Program-made: the position numbers and the translations under genes
DNA from: a virus
Length of the DNA stretch: 64,000 bases
Virus record (IMG/VR): IMGVR_UViG_3300008261_000001
Span: 186,001 to 250,000 of that record
Strand: one strand, 5' to 3'
Part shown: piece by piece, positions 32,975 through 40,723 of the stretch
Layout of the letters: every line of letters begins with the position of its first letter
Position numbering within the stretch: the stretch's first letter is position 1
The notes under the pieces: model-generated
Told to the model about the DNA's origin: nothing
What the model saw: the letters and a program-made list of their open reading frames with translations, nothing else
Databases searched by the model: none

Positions 32975-33745
32975 TCAACGCCACACGGAGGGGACATACT
33001 CGAAGGGGATCTTGTTCCTTGTGAGCAACGCCTTAAACGACTCAAAGTCTAGGTTGGAGATATTTCCAATAGAGTCGAGTAAGAACCACAGCTTACGCCT
33101 CGCCGCAGGGGTTTTAGGCTGATAGAACGCACTCGTCCCCTCAGAGTAGTCATAGTCATCCTTTAACTTTGAGAACTGTGCTGACTCCCATTTCACAGAT
33201 ACATGGAAATCCTTACCTGTCATTTCAATGGGTCTGTAGTTAAAGGGCTTCACCTCTACAGCCTTGAGGGTATCCATAGAGGGCTTGTACACTTCCGCAG
33301 TTAACGAATAGAAGTCTGGTGTGATATGCCCTTTATTGGTGAGGTACTTCTCCGCCTTCTTTACAAGGAAAGTGAGTACCGCACGAATAAAGCCAACACA
33401 AGCATCGAAGTCGAGACGAGAAATGCCACCGAGTTTCTTAATGGCATCCTCTATGCTACTTGCATCAAATAAAGACACCCTATACACCCTCGACAACTGA
33501 TAGTCCGTCCAACCGAGTCTCTCCCAACTCGCTTTCTTTACGGTAACACCCCTTAAACCTATAGGCATTTCGGTGAGCGTAATCCCCGCATCCTTCACCT
33601 CAAGCTGACAACCATTACCCATCAACTTCACAACGCCATTGCTCGCAATACGCCTACGACTTTGATTAGTAGAAGCAGTACGACCACCTTCTAAACGGGC
33701 GATACGAGCTTCTAAACTTCTTAATACATCACTTGCTGTTCTCAT
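32975..33745 (-). CDS. Shared-leader family protein, 256 aa
   Basis: Begins MRTASDVLRSLEARIARLEG, followed by GRTAS. The body is a mixed alpha/beta domain with helices around 100-150 and a C-terminal part with DFESFKALLTRNKIPFEYVP. GGAG lies 7-8 bases before the ATG in an imperfect inverted-repeat leader with a CTATTTATTA box. It converges on the methyltransferase gene with a 1-base gap. Confidence 0.6.
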   Translation of the reverse strand: MRTASDVLRSLEARIARLEGGRTASTNQSRRRIASNGVVKLMGNGCQLEVKDAGITLTEMPIGLRGVTVKKASWERLGWTDYQLSRVYRVSLFDASSIEDAIKKLGGISRLDFDACVGFIRAVLTFLVKKAEKYLTNKGHITPDFYSLTAEVYKPSMDTLKAVEVKPFNYRPIEMTGKDFHVSVKWESAQFSKLKDDYDYSEGTSAFYQPKTPAARRKLWFLLDSIGNISNLDFESFKALLTRNKIPFEYVPSVWR

Positions 33746-33845
33746 GTCATTACTCCAAGCTAGGGGGTTGGGTTAAAACCCATCACCTATCTCGGATAAT
33801 AAATAGACTACAAACACATTTAGCGGATAGCTAACCTCCGCATTT

Positions 33846-35186
33846 CTATGACAGAAATACCCTCACCTTATCTACAACCGACTGCTCGTCTGAGAGAATA
33901 TCAGATTCCCAAATCACAAGGCAATCAAGCCCTACCTCAGCGTAAGCCTCTATCGTGTTTCGCTCATGATCCTCTTTACTCATACCCGTCTTAGACTCCC
34001 CATGCCAATAATCTCCAAAACACTCTACAACCTTTGTAGCACCACGATAAGGATGATCTGAGTCTTCACTCACACAAACCACAAAGTCTGGGTTCTTGTA
34101 GCCACCAATAGATCCATCGAAGTTCTTCTTGCTAGGGAGAAATCTCCAATACGCCCCATTACCTGTAAATGTGAGCTTGTCGCTGTACGAGGCAACCCTC
34201 GACTCGAAGCCATTCATTCTATTTGCGACTAAGCCCAAAAAAGGTGTACCATACCTCTTTATGTTTGTCTCGTACTGTTTGTCCCTAAACTCTTGAAGCT
34301 GTAGTGGGTGTTCTACACCATAGCGTTCTAGGAAGGTTTCTTTAACCCTATCCCAATGCCCCTCGATACTACCAGGAAACTCAACCCCATATCTATCCAT
34401 CATCACAGCCCTAATATCGTCTTTGCCCTTTTGTGAGGCGAAATAGTGGCTACCATAGTTCTCAATCATCGTTTTGATTTGCTTCTGCCTAAACTCCTCC
34501 ACAGCACTTGTGTAGGGTACTCCATACCGCTCCATATTCGTGGCTACGATCTTAGCCTTTACCTCATCACTCATACTAGGATTAGGCACACCATATTTAT
34601 CCATATTCGTAGCCTCGATCTTAGCCCTAAGTTCATCTGAACCCAATAGCGTTCCACCATAACGATCAAGGTTAGTCGCTTGAGTTTTAGCCTTAACCTC
34701 ATTGTTTTGCTGAGGGTTGACCGCACCATATCTCTCAAGATTTGTCTGCTTAATCTTATCCTGTACACTCTCCCACGCAAACGGATTTTCCTTACCCTTT
34801 AAGACAGGTCTCTTACCCTCAAGAGCATCTTGTACTTTTTCAAATACGAGACTCTCCTTTGAAAAAGGGTTTTCTGCACCATATCGTTCTAGGTTCGTTT
34901 GCTTACGCTTCTCTACAGACTCTTTGTTGTGGGCAGGGTTAGATACACCATAACGATCAAGGTAAGTATTTCTCCTTCTCGCATTAGCAATCGCCTTTTG
35001 ATCCCTACCTTTCCACACATCACACCCACTCTTGTGCCTTTTCATTTGTGTATTGGATGTAGAGTTGTGACCACATACACAGGGTGCGATAGGTTCAGGT
35101 TTCCAATCTGTCCAACACACCTTGCGGTGTCTCCCACTAATAGTTGGAGTACTGAACTCTTTTTTACAATATGGACAAACAGCCAT
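33846..35186 (-). CDS. Homing endonuclease, Vsr-like (EDxHD type), with DNA-reading repeats
   Basis: 446 aa. Two N-terminal Cys/His clusters (CPYCKKEF...RHRKVC and CVCGH...KRHKSGC) are followed by eight or nine repeats around TNLERYGVxNP (about 70-320), of the type found in phage homing enzymes. The C-terminal nuclease has NPDFVV, VVECFGDYWHGE and GLDCLVIWESDI, matching Vsr-like endonucleases. It lies 100 bases after the C-terminal half of the split-intein gene, on the same strand. AAGAAGGGG precedes the ATG. Confidence 0.8.
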   Translation of the reverse strand: MAVCPYCKKEFSTPTISGRHRKVCWTDWKPEPIAPCVCGHNSTSNTQMKRHKSGCDVWKGRDQKAIANARRRNTYLDRYGVSNPAHNKESVEKRKQTNLERYGAENPFSKESLVFEKVQDALEGKRPVLKGKENPFAWESVQDKIKQTNLERYGAVNPQQNNEVKAKTQATNLDRYGGTLLGSDELRAKIEATNMDKYGVPNPSMSDEVKAKIVATNMERYGVPYTSAVEEFRQKQIKTMIENYGSHYFASQKGKDDIRAVMMDRYGVEFPGSIEGHWDRVKETFLERYGVEHPLQLQEFRDKQYETNIKRYGTPFLGLVANRMNGFESRVASYSDKLTFTGNGAYWRFLPSKKNFDGSIGGYKNPDFVVCVSEDSDHPYRGATKVVECFGDYWHGESKTGMSKEDHERNTIEAYAEVGLDCLVIWESDILSDEQSVVDKVRVFLS

Positions 35187-35285
35187 AAGTTAGCCCCTTC
35201 TTAAAGGTAAAGGTTAATCTAACTTATAGAAAGTCCCCCCACATGAAGCCCAAATGAGTTACTAAAATAACCTCTTGAAGTGCCT

Positions 35286-35969
35286 TTAGACCACACTCAA
35301 AAATGCGGATAACATATCGTAAGTAACTATAAACAAAGGGAAAACCAAAAAGTTTCTGGGACCAAGAACCCCTCGACCCACATGGGGTCCGAAGGCTGAA
35401 CGGATACCGATGCCATATTTGGGTTGTTGTAGTCCACGCATGAACTTGGTGGTTCGTGTTTTGGCTTCTACGCTGGACTGCCACATGGCTTCGGCACTAG
35501 ATTTTAAGCCTTCGTACTTGGAGCTACGCTCCAAATCTAAGGATATGCCGCCGATGGAATATGTGTTGTGGGCGAGTATTCCATTAGCGAGTACAAAGTT
35601 CTCGTTTTTGGGTACACATAGGTCATAAGTGTGTTCACAATTTTCTTCTAGGGTAATGTTTGTAATGGCACACTCTTTAACTTGCTCTCCCTCCACGATA
35701 ACGAGGGTATCCCCCACCGAAAATTGGTCTGTCTCAATGGGCTTAATTTTTCCGCTTTCTAGTGTGAAGAGGGAGTGGTCTTCGGTGGCTATAACAAATT
35801 GACCATTATCGAGTTCTATTCTAAGTATCTTCTTATGCGGTGTGTGGTGCTTCATCACATCAGAGATAACTTGGTATTTTACTTCGCTGGTGTCATTGTC
35901 TACAGACAGTACTTTAAGCTCCCCATTTAAGAAGGCTTGTTTTATTGTTTGTTTGATTTGATTGTCCAT
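35286..35969 (-). CDS. C-terminal half of split-intein virion protein
   Basis: 227 aa. Residues 1-135 are a C-intein with block B (ATEDHSLF, T-x-x-H), block F (YDLCVPKNENFVLANG) and block G (ILAHN, then Thr+1 at 35564-35562). Residues 136-227 are the C-extein, starting TYSIGGISLDLERSS. Trans-splicing would join it to the N-extein encoded at 36913-37689. The ATG overlaps the stop of the endonuclease gene (TGATG), with AGGAG 6 bases upstream; a GTG three bases earlier is also possible. The last 20 residues after GPRNF are hydrophobic and look like an unrelated addition. Confidence 0.88.
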   Translation of the reverse strand: MDNQIKQTIKQAFLNGELKVLSVDNDTSEVKYQVISDVMKHHTPHKKILRIELDNGQFVIATEDHSLFTLESGKIKPIETDQFSVGDTLVIVEGEQVKECAITNITLEENCEHTYDLCVPKNENFVLANGILAHNTYSIGGISLDLERSSKYEGLKSSAEAMWQSSVEAKTRTTKFMRGLQQPKYGIGIRSAFGPHVGRGVLGPRNFLVFPLFIVTYDMLSAFLSVV

Positions 35970-36913
35970 CACACGCTCCTTTGCTTTATTAGAGTTTTTA
36001 TTTTTTCGAGACAGATATGGGGTGCGTTGTAGATCTCGTGTTCTTTTATTCTAAGAACAGCCCATCCTAGTTTAGAGAGGTTTGTGTTTTTGGACTTATC
36101 GTTTCCAGATATTCTGTCGGTTGGAGCAAACCCACATATTTCACATCCATGCCAATAACAACCGTCAACCTCTATGGCGATTTTGAGGTGGGGTATGGCC
36201 TCGTCTATTTGATAGTAAGAAACATTGTGCTCGGTTTGAGTCTCTATACGCTCTGAAACGAGGATCTGTTTGAGAGCCTGATGTGGTTTTGTGAAGGTGT
36301 GTTTGATGTATTGTCTAGCATTCTTAATGCTGTCTAGAACTTGCTCTCTATTTTCCTCTTGCCATTTTTGTATTTTTTCATGGTGGGTTTTAGTAGCCCA
36401 CATAGCTTTGGACTTATTGCTCTTCTTGCAGATAGATACTGGGTTTTTATTGGATTTCCTTAGGGATTCCTTAATCCGATCACCTATCTCACTTTGTTGC
36501 ATCTTTGCACTTGCTTGACTGATCTTTTTCCTTGTCTCCTCTCCTTGAGGTGTTTTAAACCTTTCTTTTAAAGTGTTAGATTGTTTAATCTTTTGCTCTT
36601 CTGACTTCTTTTTGTTTCCCTTCGTAAAAGCACACATAACTGGAGCGTCCGTGTACTTTTCGAAGTAAGATTTAAGATCCAAACCCGAGCAAGCCCTTAA
36701 GTGTTTTGTGGTTATTTGGGCGAGCCTTGAACCACATTCTTTACAGAGAACATAATGCTCGTTCTCTTTTAGTAGATTAAAAGAGCTGGATTCAATTAGT
36801 GGTAAATTACCGACTGAAGGTGAGGTCTTGAGAATACCTTCAGTAATCAGGCTCCTTATGTGCTTTTGATTGAATCCATACTCTTGGATTATATCTTTTT
36901 GCTTTATTAGCAT
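35969..36913 (-). CDS. Free-standing Vsr-like homing endonuclease within split intein
   Basis: 314 aa. The N-terminal segment may be a winged-helix (MLIKQKDIIQEYGFNQKH). Then comes a MucR/Ros-like zinc cluster (LCKECGSRL...HLRACSGL), basic NUMOD-like repeats, and a C-terminal nuclease with IAIEVDGCYWHGC and KLGWAVLRIKEHEI, as in Vsr and related homing enzymes. Its ATG overlaps the stop of the N-half (TAATG) and its stop overlaps the start of the C-half. The region looks more AT-rich than its neighbours, which suggests recent arrival. It would cut uninterrupted alleles and spread the locus. Confidence 0.85.
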   Translation of the reverse strand: MLIKQKDIIQEYGFNQKHIRSLITEGILKTSPSVGNLPLIESSSFNLLKENEHYVLCKECGSRLAQITTKHLRACSGLDLKSYFEKYTDAPVMCAFTKGNKKKSEEQKIKQSNTLKERFKTPQGEETRKKISQASAKMQQSEIGDRIKESLRKSNKNPVSICKKSNKSKAMWATKTHHEKIQKWQEENREQVLDSIKNARQYIKHTFTKPHQALKQILVSERIETQTEHNVSYYQIDEAIPHLKIAIEVDGCYWHGCEICGFAPTDRISGNDKSKNTNLSKLGWAVLRIKEHEIYNAPHICLEKIKTLIKQRSV

Positions 36914-37689
36914 TATGACCCTCCTTTTATTATTTCATGGAGTTCCTCAATGGTGAGCTTAACCTTCTGACCGTTGGGGAGCAACACTTCTAGCTCTGTA
37001 TCCCCCCTAACCGAGAACTCGTCCACTATCCAATTTGCTTGTAGAGCCATAGCAGCGAACTGAATGGCACCTTGCAGTATAGGGGTTCTCCAAGCGGGCT
37101 TTTGAGCGATGAGCTGATCTAGGCTAGATATATCTTCGGTCTCAGGAGGTTGCATATTCCACCAGTCTAAAGACCGCTCAAGGTACTCCAACATTTCCTC
37201 GTCTTCCCACACTTGTCCGAAGACGCGATTGTAGTTGTTAATGTGGGACTCGTTCTCAGGTGGGCGGAAGTGATAAAATTTATCTGGGTTAGTGTCACGG
37301 ACCAGCATACGGAGCTTCCAAACCATTGACTTTTGACCCTCAGTCATAGAGGTTCCTAAGACGGTGCTGTCGGATACCACCTCGAACTCTTGCACGACCG
37401 TTTGAGCGGGAGAGTTGACTAGCTCCTTGAGTGTCCACCTTATCCTATATCTACCAAAAGTAGCTGTGGTGGGTATGCGTACTGAGGCATAGTACTCGCC
37501 CACGGAAGGGTTCTCAGGTAGGCGGGCAGGGTCACCTATAAGCACATCGGTTTCAGGTGGACCTACATCTACGAAATAGAGGGCGTAAGTTATCTCAGCC
37601 GCATTGGATACATTTCCTGCCGAGTTGGTGAGGAATATATCCAAGTCGCCCCGCCCAAGTATTTGATTCCTCTTAAAGACGACTGCCAT
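36913..37689 (-). CDS. N-terminal half of split-intein virion protein
   Basis: 258 aa. Residues 1-225 are an N-extein: an Ig-like beta domain (YALYFVDVGPPETDVLIG, GEYYASVRIP, GRYRIRWTL) and a helical part ending ANWIVDEF. From S226 (37014-37012) the last 33 residues are an N-intein starting SVRGDTELEVLLPNG (block A). The N-extein resembles neck or tail adaptor proteins of myoviruses; the name is inference. An intact product of about 317 residues would form only after trans-splicing. The leader has a 13-bp hairpin. Confidence 0.85.
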   Translation of the reverse strand: MAVVFKRNQILGRGDLDIFLTNSAGNVSNAAEITYALYFVDVGPPETDVLIGDPARLPENPSVGEYYASVRIPTTATFGRYRIRWTLKELVNSPAQTVVQEFEVVSDSTVLGTSMTEGQKSMVWKLRMLVRDTNPDKFYHFRPPENESHINNYNRVFGQVWEDEEMLEYLERSLDWWNMQPPETEDISSLDQLIAQKPAWRTPILQGAIQFAAMALQANWIVDEFSVRGDTELEVLLPNGQKVKLTIEELHEIIKGGS

Positions 37690-37698
37690 GAGCGTACT

Positions 37699-37729
37699 CC
37701 CATAATGGATAAAGGCTATCCATTATGGG
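37699..37729 (-). promoter_or_regulatory. 13-bp leader hairpin of split-intein operon
   Basis: A perfect stem CCCATAATGGATA/TATCCATTATGGG with a 5-base loop; GGGAGT at the end of the 3' arm is the ribosome site for the start at 37689. A CTTTATG box lies upstream. The stem itself contains the common TGGATA/TATCCA element. Confidence 0.5.
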
Positions 37730-37783
37730 ACTCATAAAGGGATTATAACATCTAGAACCTATCCGCCCCCCTCTCCATTCCCC

Positions 37784-38359
37784 TTAGTTGGCTACCTCTT
37801 TGGTGAGGTCGAGGTATTGGCTGAACACCTCACCGAGCAGGGTTGTCAAGTCTTGTATGTTATGAGCTATCTCTACAAAGCCCTCTACATCGTCACAACA
37901 AGCGTTAAAGAGGTCGGTGTCCTTGATGAAGTAGTATTGATCGTATAGGTCGGAGAGGGAGAGGGCATGAGCTTGAGCCACAGCGAGGTCGAGAGACTGA
38001 TGGAGACTAATCCATTTGTTGTTCAAGCTCTCGATTTGGTCGAGGTCGAGTCCATAGTGGACATTGGTGAGCGTTCCGTTCTCATAGGTAGCTGTCTGTC
38101 CATAAGCATCTGTCAGGTAGAGGTTATTGCCGTTCTTGACCCAATGGATAGAGTCGTTGTCCCACTCGATGCTACCTTGAGCTTCGACCATCTTGAACTT
38201 GAGGGTGCCGTTCTTGACGGAGGCGAACTTAGCTCCAGTGAGCATGGGGGGGAACTCCATCTTCTTGGCGGTCTTCTTGATGGAGATGGTGTTGCCGTTC
38301 TCGATGGCGAGGAACTTGAAGGTGCTGACTGGGTTGCTGGCGAAGCCGAGGTTCTTCAT
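37784..38359 (-). CDS. Hypothetical protein, 191 aa
   Basis: Starts MKNLGFASNPVSTFKF. A beta-rich N-terminal half (NDSIHWVKNGNNLYLTDAYG) and a helical acidic C-terminal half. No family is recognised. It is preceded by a long leader (38360-38460) with CCACTC/GAGTGG pairing and distant AGGTGT/ACACCT repeats; the ribosome site is weak. Confidence 0.55.
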   Translation of the reverse strand: MKNLGFASNPVSTFKFLAIENGNTISIKKTAKKMEFPPMLTGAKFASVKNGTLKFKMVEAQGSIEWDNDSIHWVKNGNNLYLTDAYGQTATYENGTLTNVHYGLDLDQIESLNNKWISLHQSLDLAVAQAHALSLSDLYDQYYFIKDTDLFNACCDDVEGFVEIAHNIQDLTTLLGEVFSQYLDLTKEVAN

Positions 38360-38580
38360 AGGCTTTAGGTGTTCTCTAGCGGATCAAACGCCCACTCGTT
38401 GTGAGTGGTTGAAGCGTATCCGTCTCTCTTTCACCTACTAAACACACCTAGAGAGCTTTTTCTTTTCTGCTCTAGAACTTTTTTTCAGATTTATTTTTTG
38501 CCCGCCCCCAACCGCCACCCCTCAACATAAGACACAGAGGGGTTTGGGATAAAAGTTTTAGCGTAGACGCTCACCCGTTT
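38360..38580. other. Intergenic region, 221 bp, no gene
   Basis: No coding frame seen. The left part is the structured leader of the gene ending at 38359, with the hairpin CCACTC/GAGTGG near 38392. The middle has two plus-strand T-runs (CTTTTTCTTTT and ACTTTTTTTC). The right part lies downstream of the leader-family gene on the minus strand. Confidence 0.5.
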
Positions 38581-38901
38581 TCAGTCAAGCATAATTTTGA
38601 AACTCCCTCCCGTAGAGGACTCTATGTTCCAGACAATACGGAAAATTAAAGCATTGCCGCCCCCCACCGGTCGAACAACAATCTTGTTTATATTCCCAAG
38701 TCTTATCTCCCAAGAATCTGGCTCGCCTAAATTATTTTCCCACATAATATGTGTGATTGTGGCTTCAACCATCGCCATCATATCTTTGGATAAATTATCG
38801 TATCCTGGGGCTGACTTTAGACCGCCTGATGCGACCTTACTTTGCTCAAGGCGAGCGATACGAGCTTCTAGGCTTCTTAACACTTCTGATGCTGTTCTCA
38901 T
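38581..38901 (-). CDS. Shared-leader family protein, short form, 106 aa
   Basis: Begins MRTASEVLRSLEARIARLEQ, then SKVAS. It is the shortest member: the leader, a helix (about 35-58), and a small beta region (IVVRPVGGGNALIFRIVWNI) that resembles the strand region of the protein at 26036-26878. GGAG lies 8 bases upstream within a long inverted repeat. It could be a minimal cargo form. Confidence 0.6.
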   Translation of the reverse strand: MRTASEVLRSLEARIARLEQSKVASGGLKSAPGYDNLSKDMMAMVEATITHIMWENNLGEPDSWEIRLGNINKIVVRPVGGGNALIFRIVWNIESSTGGSFKIMLD

Positions 38902-38908
38902 CTTACTT

Positions 38909-38963
38909 ACTCCACAATAGGGGTTGGGTTAAGGGTTTCTCAACCTATCCCCTATCTTGGAGT
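38909..38963 (-). promoter_or_regulatory. Leader inverted repeat of short family gene
   Basis: ACTCCACAATAGGGG pairs with CCCCTATCTTGGAGT (13 of 15 positions). The ribosome site GGAG is in the 3' arm on the minus strand. TTTATACTCC overlaps the 5' arm, so a transcript would begin at or inside the stem. Confidence 0.55.
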
Positions 38964-38988
38964 ATAAATAAACTATTAAAATGAAAGC

Positions 38989-40035
38989 TCACCAAGTGTT
39001 GGTTATGGAGCGGATAATGGCTTCGCATACAAGATAGGGGTCAGCATTGGCGTTGGGTCTGCGATCCTCAAAGTACCCATAACCGACTCTTTGGGTTTCT
39101 AGGGGGATGCGTATGGAGCAAGTGCGGTCAGATACACCCCATTTGAACTGATCATAGCGGCAGGTTTCGTGATGACCTGTGAGTCTTATTTCATAGCCTG
39201 CTCCGTAGCGGGCTAGGTGTTGTGGGACGAACTTTCCAATGTTCTCAACCGCCTCGATGATTTTAGAGTATCCATTTGGACTTCTCATTTCGAGAGTAGA
39301 GAAGTTGGTGTGCATACCAGCTCCGTTCCAATCGCCTGTGATGGGCTTAGGGTCTAGGGTAGCGGAGATGCCATATTCCTCACCTACGCGGTAAAGAAGC
39401 CAACGGGCGAGCCATAAGAAATCTGAAGCGTCTAAGGCGTTGACATTTGGACCACCGATTTGAAACTCCCATTGCCCTGGCATAACTTCAGCGTTGATGC
39501 CTGTTATGGGTAGTCCTGCTTGGAGGCATAGCTCTAGGTGTTTTTCAACGAGGTCTCTACCTGAAACCTCATCTGCACCAACACCGCAGTAGTATGGACC
39601 TTGAGCGGGAGGGAATCTACGCTCTGAGGGGAAGCCGAGAGGACGAGAGCCATCGTAAAGGGTGTACTCTTGTTCAAAGGCGACCCATTCGTCTTGCCCT
39701 TCAAACACATAGAGTACTCTTTTGAGTTGTTGGCGTGTGTTGGTGGGGTGTGATGTGCCATCAGCCATAAAGACTTCGCACAAGGCGAGGTAGCTACCTT
39801 CGCCACGGAGGGGGTCTTTAATGACTTTAACGGGCTTTAGTAGGCAATCAGATGATTTGCCCTCGGCTTGGTTTGTGGACGACCCATCGAAAGACCAAAG
39901 GGGTAGGTCATCGGGTGAGGGTGTTTGAAAACCGCTGAGGTCTATAACATCTTTGCGTTCGGGTATGACTTTAGTCTTAGACCTTACGCGGGCTGTGGGG
40001 TATCCACCATCTATCCAAATGTATTCGACAATCAT
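38989..40035 (-). CDS. Glutamine synthetase, type II (GSII)
   Basis: 348 aa, full length for the GSII family, which is mainly eukaryotic and found in some bacteria. Key segments: WSFDGSSTNQAEG (D50), FEQEYTL (E121, E123), GINAEVMPGQWEFQIGG (E183, E190), GDWNGAGMHTNFST (H242), VSDRTCSIRIP and FEDRRPNANADPY. The enzyme makes glutamine from glutamate, ammonia and ATP, so the phage may supply nitrogen for nucleotide synthesis. It has its own leader with a CGTATAG/CTATACG repeat. Every family landmark is intact. Confidence 0.95.
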   Translation of the reverse strand: MIVEYIWIDGGYPTARVRSKTKVIPERKDVIDLSGFQTPSPDDLPLWSFDGSSTNQAEGKSSDCLLKPVKVIKDPLRGEGSYLALCEVFMADGTSHPTNTRQQLKRVLYVFEGQDEWVAFEQEYTLYDGSRPLGFPSERRFPPAQGPYYCGVGADEVSGRDLVEKHLELCLQAGLPITGINAEVMPGQWEFQIGGPNVNALDASDFLWLARWLLYRVGEEYGISATLDPKPITGDWNGAGMHTNFSTLEMRSPNGYSKIIEAVENIGKFVPQHLARYGAGYEIRLTGHHETCRYDQFKWGVSDRTCSIRIPLETQRVGYGYFEDRRPNANADPYLVCEAIIRSITNTW

Positions 40036-40183
40036 GTTCGTATAGCCTTGTTCTAGGGTTCTTATCCAATATAAGCTCCCCTAGAGTACTATACGCTATA
40101 AAGGGTTAAAGACCTATTAGGGAGCTTCCTTAACGACTAAAGTGGAACCTTTCTGCCAAATGTCTAAGACCTTGACGGTTCTA

Positions 40184-40723
40184 TTATTTGTCGTCATCTG
40201 TTTTGGGTATCCATTCGTTTATGACTTGGGGTAGGGTGACATCCTTTTCGCTTTTGGTCTTGATGGGGGGTTCACCGTTGACGAAAATGGATAGTCGGTT
40301 AATGACGGCATTTTGGAGTTCGAAGACTTGTTCGCGTAGGAGTTGCATTTGTATCTGTGCATCTCTCAGTCGGGCAATAAGTGCGGCTCTGTCTGCGTTA
40401 GCGGTGGCGAGTTTATCCTTTAGCTCTTCGACTTCGGAGGGGTCACGACCGCTTGCGATGGCGAGCATAGAGGATATGCTCCCTGTGAGCATCCCTATGA
40501 TGCCGATGAGGATATCCCTGTTTTGTTCTACGATCTGCACATAGGATAAGAAGATGATGAGTAGGACGATAAGGAGCATGAAGACCACGCTTGCCCACCA
40601 GCCCCTTTTTGCTTTTTCGGACTGAGTGAACTGCTTGTGGTTTGCGGATACGGAGTACGATTTTTGGTTGTCTGATTTTTGGTCGTTACCTGATGACCCA
40701 TTACCTGACATGAGCTTATTCAT
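40184..40723 (-). CDS. Two-TM coiled-coil protein coupled to the cyclase
   Basis: 179 aa. A Ser/Asn/Lys-rich cytoplasmic start is followed by two membrane segments (about 43-63 and 70-90), a coiled coil (about 95-140) and a short tail. The ATG overlaps the cyclase stop (ATGA), so the pair is translationally coupled. The layout would suit a membrane effector or anchor working with the cyclase product, as in Pycsar-like systems, but no nucleotide-binding domain is visible. It could also be a lysis-related protein. Confidence 0.6.
   Translation of the reverse strand: MNKLMSGNGSSGNDQKSDNQKSYSVSANHKQFTQSEKAKRGWWASVVFMLLIVLLIIFLSYVQIVEQNRDILIGIIGMLTGSISSMLAIASGRDPSEVEELKDKLATANADRAALIARLRDAQIQMQLLREQVFELQNAVINRLSIFVNGEPPIKTKSEKDVTLPQVINEWIPKTDDDK

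Noticed and set aside
31762-33745. Complete restriction-modification system
   Set aside because: The methyltransferase's neighbours are a leader-family protein and a small beta-rich protein with no nuclease motif, so it is treated as an orphan methylase.
35224-35484. Minus-strand frame overlapping the end of the C-extein
   Set aside because: It is out of frame with the clear intein and extein and has no independent signals.
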